From MA-ANB-1 sp965216445 (GTDB lineage: Bacteria > Actinomycetota > Acidimicrobiia > Spongiisociales > ZC4RG35), in the NCBI GenBank assembly GCA_965216445.1, contig OZ244166.1, forward strand, positions 558,001-622,000: a DNA stretch of 64,000 nt, written 5' to 3'. Positions 32,885-41,821 of this stretch are shown here, one piece after another; the first letter of the stretch is position 1; every line of letters begins with the position of its first letter. A program made the translations under genes and the position numbers. The notes beneath the pieces are model-generated. The model did no database searches. It worked only from the letters and a program-made list of their open reading frames with translations, and was not told the origin of the DNA.

Positions 32885-34338
32885 GCATCCCTCCGATCTC
32901 CTGGGTTGCCATCGCTCCGGAGTTGGCGCTTGCACTCGGTGCCGCCGTGATTCTGCTGGTCGAAGTGCAGTGGAAGCCAAGGACTCGTGACCTGGGTTTG
33001 ATCGCCGCCGTTTCCTTGCTCGTAGCGTTTGGGGCGACTCTCCTTCAGTGGTTCAACGCAGCGGACGCTGTGGAAGCAAGGGACCTCGGGGCTCTTCAAT
33101 CTTTCTCGGGGATGATCCTGGTTGATGGGTTTGCCGTGTTCGGCCGGTTTGCCCTGCTTGTTGTCACCGCACTCGGACTGGCAGCGGGCTGGCAGTTCTT
33201 TGTCGATCTCGGTCGCCGAGGTGCGGAAGGCTTGGCACTCGTGCTCCTCGCGACCACAGGTTTCTTCATCATGGTTTCGGCCAACAACCTCATCTTCCTT
33301 TTCCTGGGTTTGGAAGTGGGTTCCATTGCCCTCTATGTGCTCGCAGGGTTGACCCGTGAGGACAAGAAGGCCGATGAAGCTGCGATCAAGTACTTCCTCA
33401 TGGGGTCGTTCGCCTCGGCGATCTTCGTCTACGGCGTTGCGCTGATCTACGCAGGTACGAGGCAGTTGTCTGTCACGGCCTTGCATGACTATCTGGCTTC
33501 TTTCATCGTCAACAGCCCTGGCGTGATACTTGTGGGAATCGCCCTGGTTGTGGTCGGGCTGGGATTCAAGGTTTCGGCTGCGCCCTTTCACACATGGGCT
33601 CCCGACGTCTATCAAGGCGCACCTGCCGGGATAGTCGGCTACATGGCGGCTGTTGCCAAGATCGCCGGTTTTGCTGCCATCGCTCGGATTCTTCTCACGG
33701 CAGTCGATGAGCTATCGCGGAGTTACCTGCCCATGATTGCGGGCCTGGCGGTCCTTTCGATGCTGCTGGGATCGATCATGGCCCTGGTGCAGAGTGACGT
33801 GCGAAGAATGCTTGCGTACTCCGGTGTCGCCCATGCCGGGTTCATCATGACCGGTGTGGTTGGCGGCAGCACCGATGGAGTCCTCTTCTATCTCGCCGTC
33901 TATGCCCTGCAGTTGGTGGGAGCGTTCGCCGTCGTCGCCCTTGTCTCTGGTCCGTCGACCTCCGGTTCAGACTTGAGTGCCTACCGGGGCCTGTCGAGAA
34001 GGTCTCCTGCTCTGGCAGGGAGTCTCACGGTGCTGCTTCTGGGTATGGCCGGTTTGCCATTGACCGCGGGGTTCGTAGCAAAATTCGGGGTATTCGCCGA
34101 TGCGTGGGCTGCCGGCTACCAGTGGTTGGTCGTCGTGGCCGTCGTGGCGTCGGTGATTGCGTTTGCCTTCTATCTCAGAATCATCGTCATGATGTACATG
34201 GAAGATGACGAGTCTGCATCGATCGAAGTCCCCGTCACGGTCAAGTGGGTCCTGGGAATTGCGGTATTCGCGACGGTGCTCTGGGGGATTCTCCCTGCGT
34301 CGCTCTTGGATGTTGCCGCCGATGCGTTTCCCCTTTAA
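32881..34338 (+). CDS. nuoN: NADH-quinone oxidoreductase subunit N (operon 1)
   Basis: 485 residues. FLGLEVGSIALYVLAG (key Glu), the Lys after FKVSAAPFHTWAPDVYQGAP and SDVRRMLAYSGVAHAGF identify NuoN (ND2). The GTG start overlaps nuoM by 4 bases, and the end overlaps the next gene by 17. It closes the canonical A-N order. Confidence 0.95.
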   Translation: MSIPPISWVAIAPELALALGAAVILLVEVQWKPRTRDLGLIAAVSLLVAFGATLLQWFNAADAVEARDLGALQSFSGMILVDGFAVFGRFALLVVTALGLAAGWQFFVDLGRRGAEGLALVLLATTGFFIMVSANNLIFLFLGLEVGSIALYVLAGLTREDKKADEAAIKYFLMGSFASAIFVYGVALIYAGTRQLSVTALHDYLASFIVNSPGVILVGIALVVVGLGFKVSAAPFHTWAPDVYQGAPAGIVGYMAAVAKIAGFAAIARILLTAVDELSRSYLPMIAGLAVLSMLLGSIMALVQSDVRRMLAYSGVAHAGFIMTGVVGGSTDGVLFYLAVYALQLVGAFAVVALVSGPSTSGSDLSAYRGLSRRSPALAGSLTVLLLGMAGLPLTAGFVAKFGVFADAWAAGYQWLVVVAVVASVIAFAFYLRIIVMMYMEDDESASIEVPVTVKWVLGIAVFATVLWGILPASLLDVAADAFPL

Positions 34339-35527
34339 GCCACTCTTCGCTCTCGCTGTCGGTCTCATTGCCCTGGTGGCGCTGCCACTCCCTGCACAAG
34401 CCGCCGAAGTCGATAGTGCCGAACTAATCCTCATCACAGAGGACACCGTCGTCGAAGACGATCTCTACGTGGTCGGAAGTCGGGTGCTCGTGCGCGGGGT
34501 GGTGAACGGCGACCTGATCGCAGTTGCGGGTCAGGACATCCGCATTGAAGGACAGGTGACCGGCTCAGTCATGGCTGCCGGTTCAGAGATCGTTGTGACC
34601 GGGAACGTCGGAGGTTCGCTCCGAGTGTCGGCAGCCACGATGAACGTAACCGGTGTGGTCGGCAGAGATGTGTTCGCAGCGGTACAGCGTGCCGAACTCG
34701 AGAACACCGCAGAGGTGGGTGGCGACGTGATCCTGTGGGCGTGGTCGGCTTCCTCGCTTGGATCGGTTGGCGCAGACTTGAGCGGCAACATTCGTAGCCT
34801 TGAACTGGGCGGTGAGATCAGTGGTGATGTGTCCGTAAGCGTCGGCACCGTAGAAGTGGTAGAGCCTCTCGGGGTCGGAGGAGACTTCAACTACAGGTCG
34901 GACCAAATGTTGATCGGTGGGTCCAATGCGACGGTCGAGGGGGCGACGGTCCAGCAAGAGCCTCTCCCAGCCAACATACGGGTAAGGGCTGTTCAACTGG
35001 TTGGCCGGATTCTCATCGCCATCGTCCTCAGCGCAGTCGCTCTCCTCGTCGCGTCAACATGGCCGGCAAGAACAGAGCGCGGGCTCGATGGCCTCCGTAT
35101 TCGGCCAATTGCCTCGCTGGCGTGGGGCGGGGCGGTGATGCTCTCACCGGTGGTTCTGGCCGGCATCGCTGTCGGTTTGTTCGCCATCGCCCCTCCGGCG
35201 GCCTCGGTGCCGCTGATTGCGATCATGACACCTGTAATCGCCGCTGCGATGGGCCTTGTCCTCGTCGTTGGCGTGGTTGCCGGTATCCCCACCGTGGCCT
35301 GGGTGGGCACTCTGCTCCGAAAGAAGACAACCATTGCTGGAGCTGTGGCCATTGGGTCGGCCATTGTGTCGATTCTTTGGTTGTTGCCATACCTCGGCAT
35401 TGTCGTGGCATTTGTCACCCTCGTGGCTGGAGCCGGGGGGTGGATCGCGGGCCTACGGTTGTCAGCCGATGAAGAAGTTGATCGGCACGGGCCCGATCAC
35501 GGAGTTGTGGTCGAGCCTGTCAGCTGA
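34322..35527 (+). CDS. exported polymer-forming (bactofilin-like) domain protein with C-terminal membrane helices
   Basis: 401 residues. A signal peptide (LFALAVGLIALVALPLPAQA) is followed by ~190 residues of short repeated turns such as VVNGDLIAVAGQDI, IEGQVTGSVMAAGSEI and VTGNVGGSLRVSAATM. This is a right-handed beta-helix like the DUF342/bactofilin polymer-forming domain. From ~225 on come five or six hydrophobic helices. Family members with this layout are common in bacteria but their role is unclear. The ATG lies within the last codons of nuoN in another frame, so it may be read through from the nuo operon. It converges on, and overlaps by 8 bases, the thioredoxin-like gene. Confidence 0.7.
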   Translation: MRFPFKPLFALAVGLIALVALPLPAQAAEVDSAELILITEDTVVEDDLYVVGSRVLVRGVVNGDLIAVAGQDIRIEGQVTGSVMAAGSEIVVTGNVGGSLRVSAATMNVTGVVGRDVFAAVQRAELENTAEVGGDVILWAWSASSLGSVGADLSGNIRSLELGGEISGDVSVSVGTVEVVEPLGVGGDFNYRSDQMLIGGSNATVEGATVQQEPLPANIRVRAVQLVGRILIAIVLSAVALLVASTWPARTERGLDGLRIRPIASLAWGGAVMLSPVVLAGIAVGLFAIAPPAASVPLIAIMTPVIAAAMGLVLVVGVVAGIPTVAWVGTLLRKKTTIAGAVAIGSAIVSILWLLPYLGIVVAFVTLVAGAGGWIAGLRLSADEEVDRHGPDHGVVVEPVS

Positions 35528-35885
35528 CCGCTTCCACGGCTTTGGCGACGTGGTTTGTCATCACGTCTTTCTTGACCAGGCCGGACTGGCGCCAGCGCTG
35601 GTGTAAGCCGCCTTCTCGCGGATTGAGAACGATAAATGTCGGAGTCGACTTGACCTTGAACTTGTAGAACAGGTCGGGGACAGCTTCGAGGTTCGCCTTG
35701 ACGACAATGGCGTCGTCGGCGAACTCCTCGGCGACCTCATTGACGATTCCGTCCATCACCTGGCACGGCTGACAGCCGTGTTGATAAAAGTCAACGAGAA
35801 CTGGTTTGCCTGAAGTCGTGATCGACTCGAATTCCTCCACAGATTTGAGCTGTGGAGCTTTGAACCGCTTCTTGAAGAGTGACAT
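35520..35885 (-). CDS. thioredoxin-like protein
   Basis: 121 residues. The active-site segment VLVDFYQHGCQPCQVMD has a CQPC redox pair in place of the usual CGPC, and STPTFIVLNPREGG supplies the cis-Pro loop. The N-terminal ~20 residues (KKRFKAPQLKSVEEF) are basic. No signal peptide, so it is cytoplasmic. The CxxC variation may shift its redox potential. Single gene, with convergent overlap against the beta-helix membrane protein. Confidence 0.85.
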   Translation of the reverse strand: MSLFKKRFKAPQLKSVEEFESITTSGKPVLVDFYQHGCQPCQVMDGIVNEVAEEFADDAIVVKANLEAVPDLFYKFKVKSTPTFIVLNPREGGLHQRWRQSGLVKKDVMTNHVAKAVEAVS

Positions 35886-36010
35886 TCAACTCCATTGTCG
35901 TGTCGAGTAGCCACAACGCCGAATCGGCAGGATTTGTTCCATCAAGCAATCGGTTCGTTCAATCGCGAAACTGGAGAAATCTTGGGCGGGCAATAACGTA
36001 GGCTTGGGGC

Positions 36011-37024
36011 GTGGCAGAACCCCGCGACACACTCAACCGGCCTATTCGTGATCTCCGCATCTCTGTGACGGACCGATGCAACTTCCGGTGCACGTACTGC
36101 ATGCCGAAGGAGATTTTTGGAGCTGACTATGAGTTCCTCACGAGAGACGAGAAGCTCACCTACGAAGAGATTGCCCGAGTTGCCCGGATATTTGCCGAAC
36201 GCGGTGTCAACAAGATTCGGCTGACCGGCGGCGAGCCCCTTTTGCGGAAGCAGATCGAGGTGCTCGTCGGCATGCTCGCCGAGATCGAAGGTGTCGAAGA
36301 CCTAACTCTCACCACAAATGCGTCGCTTCTGTCACGCCGTGCCCGACGACTCAAAGAAGCGGGCTTGAATCGGGTAACAGTGAGCCTCGATGCCATCGAC
36401 GACGAGACATTCCGGAAGATGAACGATGCCGACTTCCCGGTATCCGACGTCCTCGAGGGAATAGAGGTGGCGGCGGAGGAGGGTTTGGGCCCGATCAAGA
36501 TCAACGCCGTCGTGCAAAAAGGCGTGAACGATCGCGGCATCGTCGATTTGGCTTCGTACTTCAAGGGAACCGGCCACATCGTCAGGTTCATCGAGTTCAT
36601 GGATGTGGGCACGACGAACGGGTGGCGGCTCGACGATGTCGTTCCATCTTCCGAAGTCATTGCCCGCATCAACGCCGAATTCCCGTTGCAGCCTGTCGAC
36701 CCCAACTACGAAGGGGAGGTGGCAAAGCGCTACGAGTACTCAGACGGCACGGGCGAGGTCGGTGTCATAGCCTCTGTCACTCAACCGTTCTGTCAGTCTT
36801 GTACCAGGGTGAGGCTGTCTCCAGACGGATCGATCTTCACCTGCCTCTTCGCCACCACGGGCGTCGACTTGAAGCAGCCAATCAGGGACGGAGCGACCGA
36901 TGACGAACTGGGGCATCTTGTCGACTCGACGTGGCGCGCCCGCTCCGATCGCTATTCGGAAGTCCGCTCGGCGCAGACCGTGTCCATTGGGCAGCGGATC
37001 GAGATGAGCTACATCGGCGGATGA
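36011..37024 (+). CDS. moaA: GTP 3',8-cyclase MoaA
   Basis: 337 residues. The radical-SAM motif CNFRCTYC near 24-31 with LTGGEPLL, plus the second cluster ligands CQSC ... C (residues ~263-280), identify MoaA, the first step of molybdenum cofactor synthesis. The chain ends in Gly-Gly (SYIGG), the conserved C-terminal tail needed for activity. GTG start. No other moa/moe gene is in this window. The 125 bases before it hold a probable promoter but no motif I can assign. Confidence 0.95.
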   Translation: MAEPRDTLNRPIRDLRISVTDRCNFRCTYCMPKEIFGADYEFLTRDEKLTYEEIARVARIFAERGVNKIRLTGGEPLLRKQIEVLVGMLAEIEGVEDLTLTTNASLLSRRARRLKEAGLNRVTVSLDAIDDETFRKMNDADFPVSDVLEGIEVAAEEGLGPIKINAVVQKGVNDRGIVDLASYFKGTGHIVRFIEFMDVGTTNGWRLDDVVPSSEVIARINAEFPLQPVDPNYEGEVAKRYEYSDGTGEVGVIASVTQPFCQSCTRVRLSPDGSIFTCLFATTGVDLKQPIRDGATDDELGHLVDSTWRARSDRYSEVRSAQTVSIGQRIEMSYIGG

Positions 37025-37443
37025 AACTATTTTCAGATAGGCGTTGGCTGGCCGGTGCCATTGTTGTGTGGACGTTGGTTGCCTGGGGTGGTCGCATCAC
37101 ACTTATCGCCGTTGGGGACGATTGGTTCGACATCCTGCGGATCGCTGGCTCGTTCCTGGTGGGTCTGGCGGTTGGCGCGGTGTTGTGGCTCTCAGAGCGT
37201 CCACCTGGGTGGGCATTGAACGGGTTTGCGGTGTGGACTGTTCTGATCTGGACAAGAAGCATGTGGGTCAATTGGACCGAATCAGGAACCCTTGGTTTCA
37301 AGCTGATCCATACGCTTCTCGCCGTTGGGTTCTTTGTGCTCGCCTACGCTGCCTGGACGTTTGCCCGAAGCGACCTTGTAGCCGGCCCAGATGAAGGTCA
37401 CCGCGATCAACAAGGAGACAGCGAAACCGCCACCGTCTCCTAA
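37021..37443 (+). CDS. small four-helix membrane protein after moaA
   Basis: 140 residues with about four hydrophobic helices (AIVVWTLVAWGGRITLIAV, IAGSFLVGLAVGAVLWL, GFAVWTVLIWTRSMW, LIHTLLAVGFFVLAYAAW) and an acidic, Gln/Asp-rich tail. The ATG overlaps the moaA stop (ATGA), which argues for co-translation. The last 162 bases overlap the convergent gene on the other strand. I do not recognise the family. Confidence 0.6.
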   Translation: MKLFSDRRWLAGAIVVWTLVAWGGRITLIAVGDDWFDILRIAGSFLVGLAVGAVLWLSERPPGWALNGFAVWTVLIWTRSMWVNWTESGTLGFKLIHTLLAVGFFVLAYAAWTFARSDLVAGPDEGHRDQQGDSETATVS

Positions 37444-38010
37444 GGCCAGGCCCGTCCCGCGCCAGGCTGCTGCGGCGACACCGGTGACGATCAGGGCGTT
37501 TCCCCAGACGATCGGACGATTCTTCCGCCAGAAACGGAAAATGCTGACCAGGGAAAGGGCGACGAGGATTGTCGTGCCGAGCGCTCCACCGATGATCGCA
37601 AAGAGACGCGGGCCGAAGCCGAGTGCGAAAATGTCTTCCGGTATGCCTCCCTCCGGTAGGGGGTTCTCGAAAGGGACCGTCAATGTGAGTGTCGTCGAGA
37701 TCGCGGCAAGAGCGCCAAGGAAAATGGTCATTGCGTGACCGGATTTCCGTCCGACGACAAGGAACATCGAGCCCAGCGCCAGCACCGGGATGTTGAGAAT
37801 CGCCCCGAACAGAAAGAAGACCCGGTAGGCCGCACCGGTCCATCCAAACGTCAATCCGATGAACAGGGCCCATGTGGCCACCGCAAACATGGAAATACCG
37901 GCTCCATACGCGGCCACATGGGGTCGAGGCTTTCGGGCGTAGTCCCGCCACAGATCTCCGGCAAAGAGGGTCGCAGCAAGTGCGGCGATCAAAGAGGTCA
38001 ACGCTTCCAT
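37282..38010 (-). CDS. multi-helix membrane protein
   Basis: 242 residues with about seven hydrophobic helices (SLIAALAATLFAGDLW, MFAVATWALFIGLTFGW, VFFLFGAILNIPVLALG, and others) and a charged, Lys/Glu-rich tail. ATG 38010 begins directly at the first helix; reading from 38142 would add a polar, unlikely leader and run into the ABC gene. The tail lies opposite the helices of the convergent gene, and vice versa. Its stop is at 37282. It follows the fbp operon on the same strand. Function unknown. Confidence 0.6.
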   Translation of the reverse strand: MEALTSLIAALAATLFAGDLWRDYARKPRPHVAAYGAGISMFAVATWALFIGLTFGWTGAAYRVFFLFGAILNIPVLALGSMFLVVGRKSGHAMTIFLGALAAISTTLTLTVPFENPLPEGGIPEDIFALGFGPRLFAIIGGALGTTILVALSLVSIFRFWRKNRPIVWGNALIVTGVAAAAWRGTGLALGDGGGFAVSLLIAVTFIWAGYKVASGKRPGSVGEHKEPNGEKRMDQLETKGS

Positions 38011-38035
38011 TGGTCGCCGATGGTAACGATCGCCG

Positions 38036-39103
38036 CTAGCTGGGTCGTTGGAACACCCGAGCGTCAATGGCACGTGCCCGACACTGTTGACCGACCTGGT
38101 AGTGGGGGCGGGACCCGATCCGGGATCGTACGCGCACTCCACCTTCCATCGCCAGGCCGACCAGTTGATCGTGGCCGAAGTACTCGATGTTGGTCACGGT
38201 GGCGTTAGGCGTTGTGCCGACTGAGAGTTGTACATCCTCGGGTCGGACCATGACCGCGACAGGTCCGTTTAGGTCGGTCTCGAATCGGCCCAGCACTGTC
38301 TCGGCTACGCCGCCAGAGGCGACCGAATCGAGAAGGTCGGCATCACCGAGAAACGTGGCGACCCACTCGTCGACCGGGTTGGTGTACAACGCGGCCGGGG
38401 TATCAGCCTGAAGGACTCTTCCGTCGTTCATAACTGCAACGATGTCGGAAGTAGCCAGCGCTTCTTCCTGATCATGGGTCACAAAAACAGCGGTGGTCCT
38501 TGCCTCGGTCAGGATGACCTTCAGCTCTCTTCGTACTCGGTCCCGGAGAGCGGCGTCGAGGTTGGAGAAGGGCTCATCGAGAAGAATGACGTCGGGTTCC
38601 GGGGCCAGGGCGCGGGCGAGGGCAACCCTTTGTTGCTGGCCCCCGGAGAGGTCGCCAGGCATACGCTCGCCGAACCCGGTGAGACCTACCAGCTCCATTA
38701 CTTCACCGACCCGACTGGAGCGAGTTCCCTTGCTCAATCCGTAGGCAATGTTCTTGTGGACCGTCATATGGGGGAACAGGGCGTAATCCTGAAAGACCAT
38801 TCCAACCCGACGCTTGTCCGGGGCAACAAAAGTATCAGCGTCGAGCACCCTCCTTCCCCTGATTTCAACGATCCCCGACGCCGTCTCGAATCCGGCGATG
38901 ACCCTCAAAGCGGTGGTCTTCCCACATCCCGACGGCCCCAACAAGGTGACGATGCTTCCCTCCCAGACATCGAGGCTGAACCCATTGAGGGCCGGGACGG
39001 TTCCGTTGTGCCGTGAGGTGCCGCTATCCACACCCTCAGGAACCTCATACGACTTCGTAAGGTCGCGGGCTCGAATCGCGAGTTGATCAGTTGCTGAGTT
39101 CAC
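38036..39103 (-). CDS. fbpC: ferric iron ABC transporter ATP-binding protein
   Basis: 355 residues. Walker A GPSGCGKTT near 56-64, Q-loop FQDYALFPHM, signature LSGGQQQRVALARAL, Walker B VILLDEPFSNLD and the H-loop VTHDQEEAL make a complete ATPase. The C-terminal ~110 residues form a TOBE-type regulatory domain (VMVRPEDVQL). An insert of ~15 residues (PEGVDSGTSRHNG) near residue 20 is unusual. It is the last gene of the fbpABC set and overlaps the permease by 17 bases. Confidence 0.88.
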   Translation of the reverse strand: MNSATDQLAIRARDLTKSYEVPEGVDSGTSRHNGTVPALNGFSLDVWEGSIVTLLGPSGCGKTTALRVIAGFETASGIVEIRGRRVLDADTFVAPDKRRVGMVFQDYALFPHMTVHKNIAYGLSKGTRSSRVGEVMELVGLTGFGERMPGDLSGGQQQRVALARALAPEPDVILLDEPFSNLDAALRDRVRRELKVILTEARTTAVFVTHDQEEALATSDIVAVMNDGRVLQADTPAALYTNPVDEWVATFLGDADLLDSVASGGVAETVLGRFETDLNGPVAVMVRPEDVQLSVGTTPNATVTNIEYFGHDQLVGLAMEGGVRVRSRIGSRPHYQVGQQCRARAIDARVFQRPS

Positions 39104-40670
39104 GACTGGTTACCAGGAAGAGGGGGACAATAGAGACGGCAATAAGGGCAAGGCTCGACAAGCTTGCCCGAGTCAGGAAGCCTTCGCCAGTCGCACTCCA
39201 GATTCGGACGGCCAAAGTCTCGAACTCGTTCGGCCGAAGCAGGAGCGTTGCTGGAAGCTCTTTCATGACTGCGATGAACACGAGGGCCGCTCCGGCAAGC
39301 AGGCCGGGGCTGATCAGGGGGATCGTGATTCGAAAGAGCGTTGACAGCTGCCCGCGGCCAAGACCCATGGAAGCCTCTTCGAGATATGGATTGAAGCGGC
39401 GGATGGAGTCCTGGGTCGTGCTCATCGATTGGGCGAGGAACATGACGACATATGTGGCTATGAGCAAGGCGAGAGTTTGGTAGAGCGGGCGGACGGCACT
39501 CAACGCAAAACCAACGACGGCCACTCCGACTGTGATGTGCGGCAGTGAGTAGGCGCCCCATACGGTGGTTTCCACGACTCCAGAAAACCGTGACGTGCGC
39601 CGAGCCGTGACCATCGCTATTGGGAGGCCAGCTATGACGGCGACCAGGGCGGCGATGACCGCAACCGAAAGGGACCGACCGATCTCCGGCCAAATCGCCG
39701 GGAGCTCCTGTCCCACAGCCAGGCCTCGCCTCAGCCAGTAGATGAGTACTGAGACTGGAAGGGCCAAGCTGATTAGAGCCATGAAAGAGACAGCTCCGGT
39801 GGCCAATGCCCGGGTCCTTGGTGTCAGCTGGATGAACTCGCGGGGTCGGGGCGTCCTACGACGTCGATAGTCGCTCCTTCCCCTGGTCCGCCGCTCCGCA
39901 ACCAGCAGCAGCACCGCAAATACCATGAGGATCGCCGACAGAGTTCCCGCCGGACGACGGTCGATCTGGCCTTCGTAGAGGGTGAAGATGGCCCTTGTGA
40001 ATGTGTCGAAACGGAGAAGGGACACGGCTCCGAAGTCTGAGATCGTGTAGAGGCCGACCATAAGTGCTGCCGAAACCAATGCCGGCCGTAGTTGAGGGAG
40101 TGTGATGGTGAAGAAGGCCCTGACTCGTGACGACCCGAGACCGATTGCCGCTTCTTCGGTTGCCGGGTCGATTTGCCGGAGGGCGGGTATCAGGATTAGG
40201 TGGGCCATCGGTGCGAGAAAGACAGCCAGGGCCAGCCAGGCACCCACAAATCCGTATGGCGTCGGGATTGCCCATCCGAATACGTCTGCAAGCATTCCCC
40301 GAGAGCCCGTGGCTCCGATGAGGGTGAGGGCCGCCACGTAAGAAGGAATGACCAGTGGTAGGGCTCCGACGATCATCCATATCCTCCGGAACCGGATATC
40401 CGTTCGGCTGGTGACCCACGCTGTGACGGTGCCCAAGCCCAGTGCGGTAACTGTGACCGCGACTGTCAGGAGCAGCGTGTTGAGGAAGAGTTCGACGAGC
40501 CGATCCGTGGGGATGCCGATACCGGAACCTGAAGCCAAGACCTGCCACAGCAAGCTCACCGGTGGTACGACCACCGGAATCAGAACCAATAGAGCTGCGG
40601 TCCACCAGCCCCGGGACAGACTTCGCGTTAAGCGAGGCCCCTCCCTGGTAACGGGTGGGGCTGCTGTCAC
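39087..40670 (-). CDS. fbpB: ferric iron ABC transporter permease (FbpB-like)
   Basis: 527 residues. Two homologous six-helix halves, each with an EAA loop that contacts the ATPase: EEAAIGLGSSRVRAFFTITLP near 180 (shortened here as EEAAIGLGSS) and EEASMGLGRGQLSTLFRITIP near 440 (EEASMGLGRG). Fused double permeases of this type belong to ferric/thiamine/putrescine-type importers; the partner binding protein points to iron. Codes on the minus strand one base after fbpA's stop. Confidence 0.87.
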   Translation of the reverse strand: MTAAPPVTREGPRLTRSLSRGWWTAALLVLIPVVVPPVSLLWQVLASGSGIGIPTDRLVELFLNTLLLTVAVTVTALGLGTVTAWVTSRTDIRFRRIWMIVGALPLVIPSYVAALTLIGATGSRGMLADVFGWAIPTPYGFVGAWLALAVFLAPMAHLILIPALRQIDPATEEAAIGLGSSRVRAFFTITLPQLRPALVSAALMVGLYTISDFGAVSLLRFDTFTRAIFTLYEGQIDRRPAGTLSAILMVFAVLLLVAERRTRGRSDYRRRRTPRPREFIQLTPRTRALATGAVSFMALISLALPVSVLIYWLRRGLAVGQELPAIWPEIGRSLSVAVIAALVAVIAGLPIAMVTARRTSRFSGVVETTVWGAYSLPHITVGVAVVGFALSAVRPLYQTLALLIATYVVMFLAQSMSTTQDSIRRFNPYLEEASMGLGRGQLSTLFRITIPLISPGLLAGAALVFIAVMKELPATLLLRPNEFETLAVRIWSATGEGFLTRASLSSLALIAVSIVPLFLVTSRELSN

Positions 40671-40671
40671 G

Positions 40672-41664
40672 TCACACCAGTCCGGCTTCGCTCACGAGAC
40701 GGGTTGCTGTCTCCAGGGTGTCGGCAAGGCGGGAGAGGTCGATATCGGGAGCGTCGATCGAGTCCAGGCTGGGTAGGAGCGGATCGGATACCGCACCCGT
40801 CAAGGAGAACTCGTGGGTTTCGGCGACGAAGTACTCCTGTGCCGCATCGGACAGCAGATACTCGACGAACTCAAGCGCATCTTCGGGGTGGTCGGTGCCG
40901 GCCAGGATGCCTGCACCGGCCGGCATCACCAGACTGCCGACGTCACCGGCAGGGATGAACCAATTGTCAGCGTTCTCACCTGCTCCCTCGTCCTTGAGGC
41001 GGAGGAGGTAGTAGTGGTTCACCAAACCGCCGCCGATCTCACCTCCGTCCACCGCGGCAACGATTGGACTGTTCTTCTCATATGAAGTCGGTTGGGCGAC
41101 GGCCAATCTCTCCAGCCAGTCCAGAGTTGCGTCTTCACCGCGCTCGATGATCATCGCGGCGACGAATGCGAGGAAGGAGCCGTTGGTAGGAGCAACGCCG
41201 ATGTCGCCAACCCATTCGGGGTTGTCGACTACATCGTCGATGGTTTGGGGGAGAGTCTTCGTGGTGGCCGAGTCGTGTACAAACACTCTCACTCGTCCTG
41301 ACGCCCCAACCCAGCGACCGTCAGTGTCGGAGAACTTGGCATCGACACGGTCCAAGACCTCCGCGGGCAGTCCTGTCAGCATTTCTTTGACCGACCCGAG
41401 TGAGGCCGGATCCTGGGCGAAGAACACGTCAGCCTCGGTGTCTTCACCTTCGGCCAGGAGTGTTGCCGCCAGTTCAGTTGAGCCGGAATAGCGGACTTCG
41501 ACCTCGATACCGGTCTCTTCTTCGAAGCGGTCTATCAGGGGTTTGACCAACTCCTCGCTTCGACCCGAATAGATCACCAGAGGTGTCTCGGCGTCACCTG
41601 CGCCTGGACTGCAGGCAGAAACCACCAGTGCGCCCACGATCAGGGTCGCGAAGAAACGCCTCAA
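40672..41664 (-). CDS. fbpA: ferric iron ABC transporter substrate-binding lipoprotein
   Basis: 330 residues. Lipoprotein signal with lipobox VVSAC (Cys at ~18). The mature part begins LVIYSGRSEELVKPLIDRFE, typical of FbpA/FutA, and ends its second lobe with the iron-binding double tyrosine NHYYLLRL. It binds Fe3+ outside the membrane and delivers it to FbpBC. Length normal. The upstream gap contains two palindromes that could be an iron- or manganese-responsive operator. Confidence 0.9.
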   Translation of the reverse strand: MRRFFATLIVGALVVSACSPGAGDAETPLVIYSGRSEELVKPLIDRFEEETGIEVEVRYSGSTELAATLLAEGEDTEADVFFAQDPASLGSVKEMLTGLPAEVLDRVDAKFSDTDGRWVGASGRVRVFVHDSATTKTLPQTIDDVVDNPEWVGDIGVAPTNGSFLAFVAAMIIERGEDATLDWLERLAVAQPTSYEKNSPIVAAVDGGEIGGGLVNHYYLLRLKDEGAGENADNWFIPAGDVGSLVMPAGAGILAGTDHPEDALEFVEYLLSDAAQEYFVAETHEFSLTGAVSDPLLPSLDSIDAPDIDLSRLADTLETATRLVSEAGLV

Positions 41665-41726
41665 GATGCAAACCTTTCGTTGACTCGAACAGAATCGTTA
41701 GCTACCAAACGATCCAAAATCTATTA

Positions 41727-41773
41727 GCACTATGGCCGTAGTGCAAATGTTATTTCTACGCCTGCACTGTGCA
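41727..41773. promoter_or_regulatory. paired palindromes upstream of fbpA
   Basis: GCACTA (41727-41732) and TAGTGC (41739-41744) form a 6-bp inverted repeat with a 6-base spacer, and TGCACTGTGCA (41763-41773) is a perfect palindrome. Both share GCAC/GTGC and, on the minus strand, the direct repeat ATTTGCAC. They lie 63-109 bases before the fbpA start, where an operator is expected. They do not match the IdeR/DtxR box as I know it. Confidence 0.4.
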
Positions 41774-41821
41774 AATACGTTCGGATATCAACCGGTTCTG
41801 CGCTGTGCCAAGCAGGAAGAG

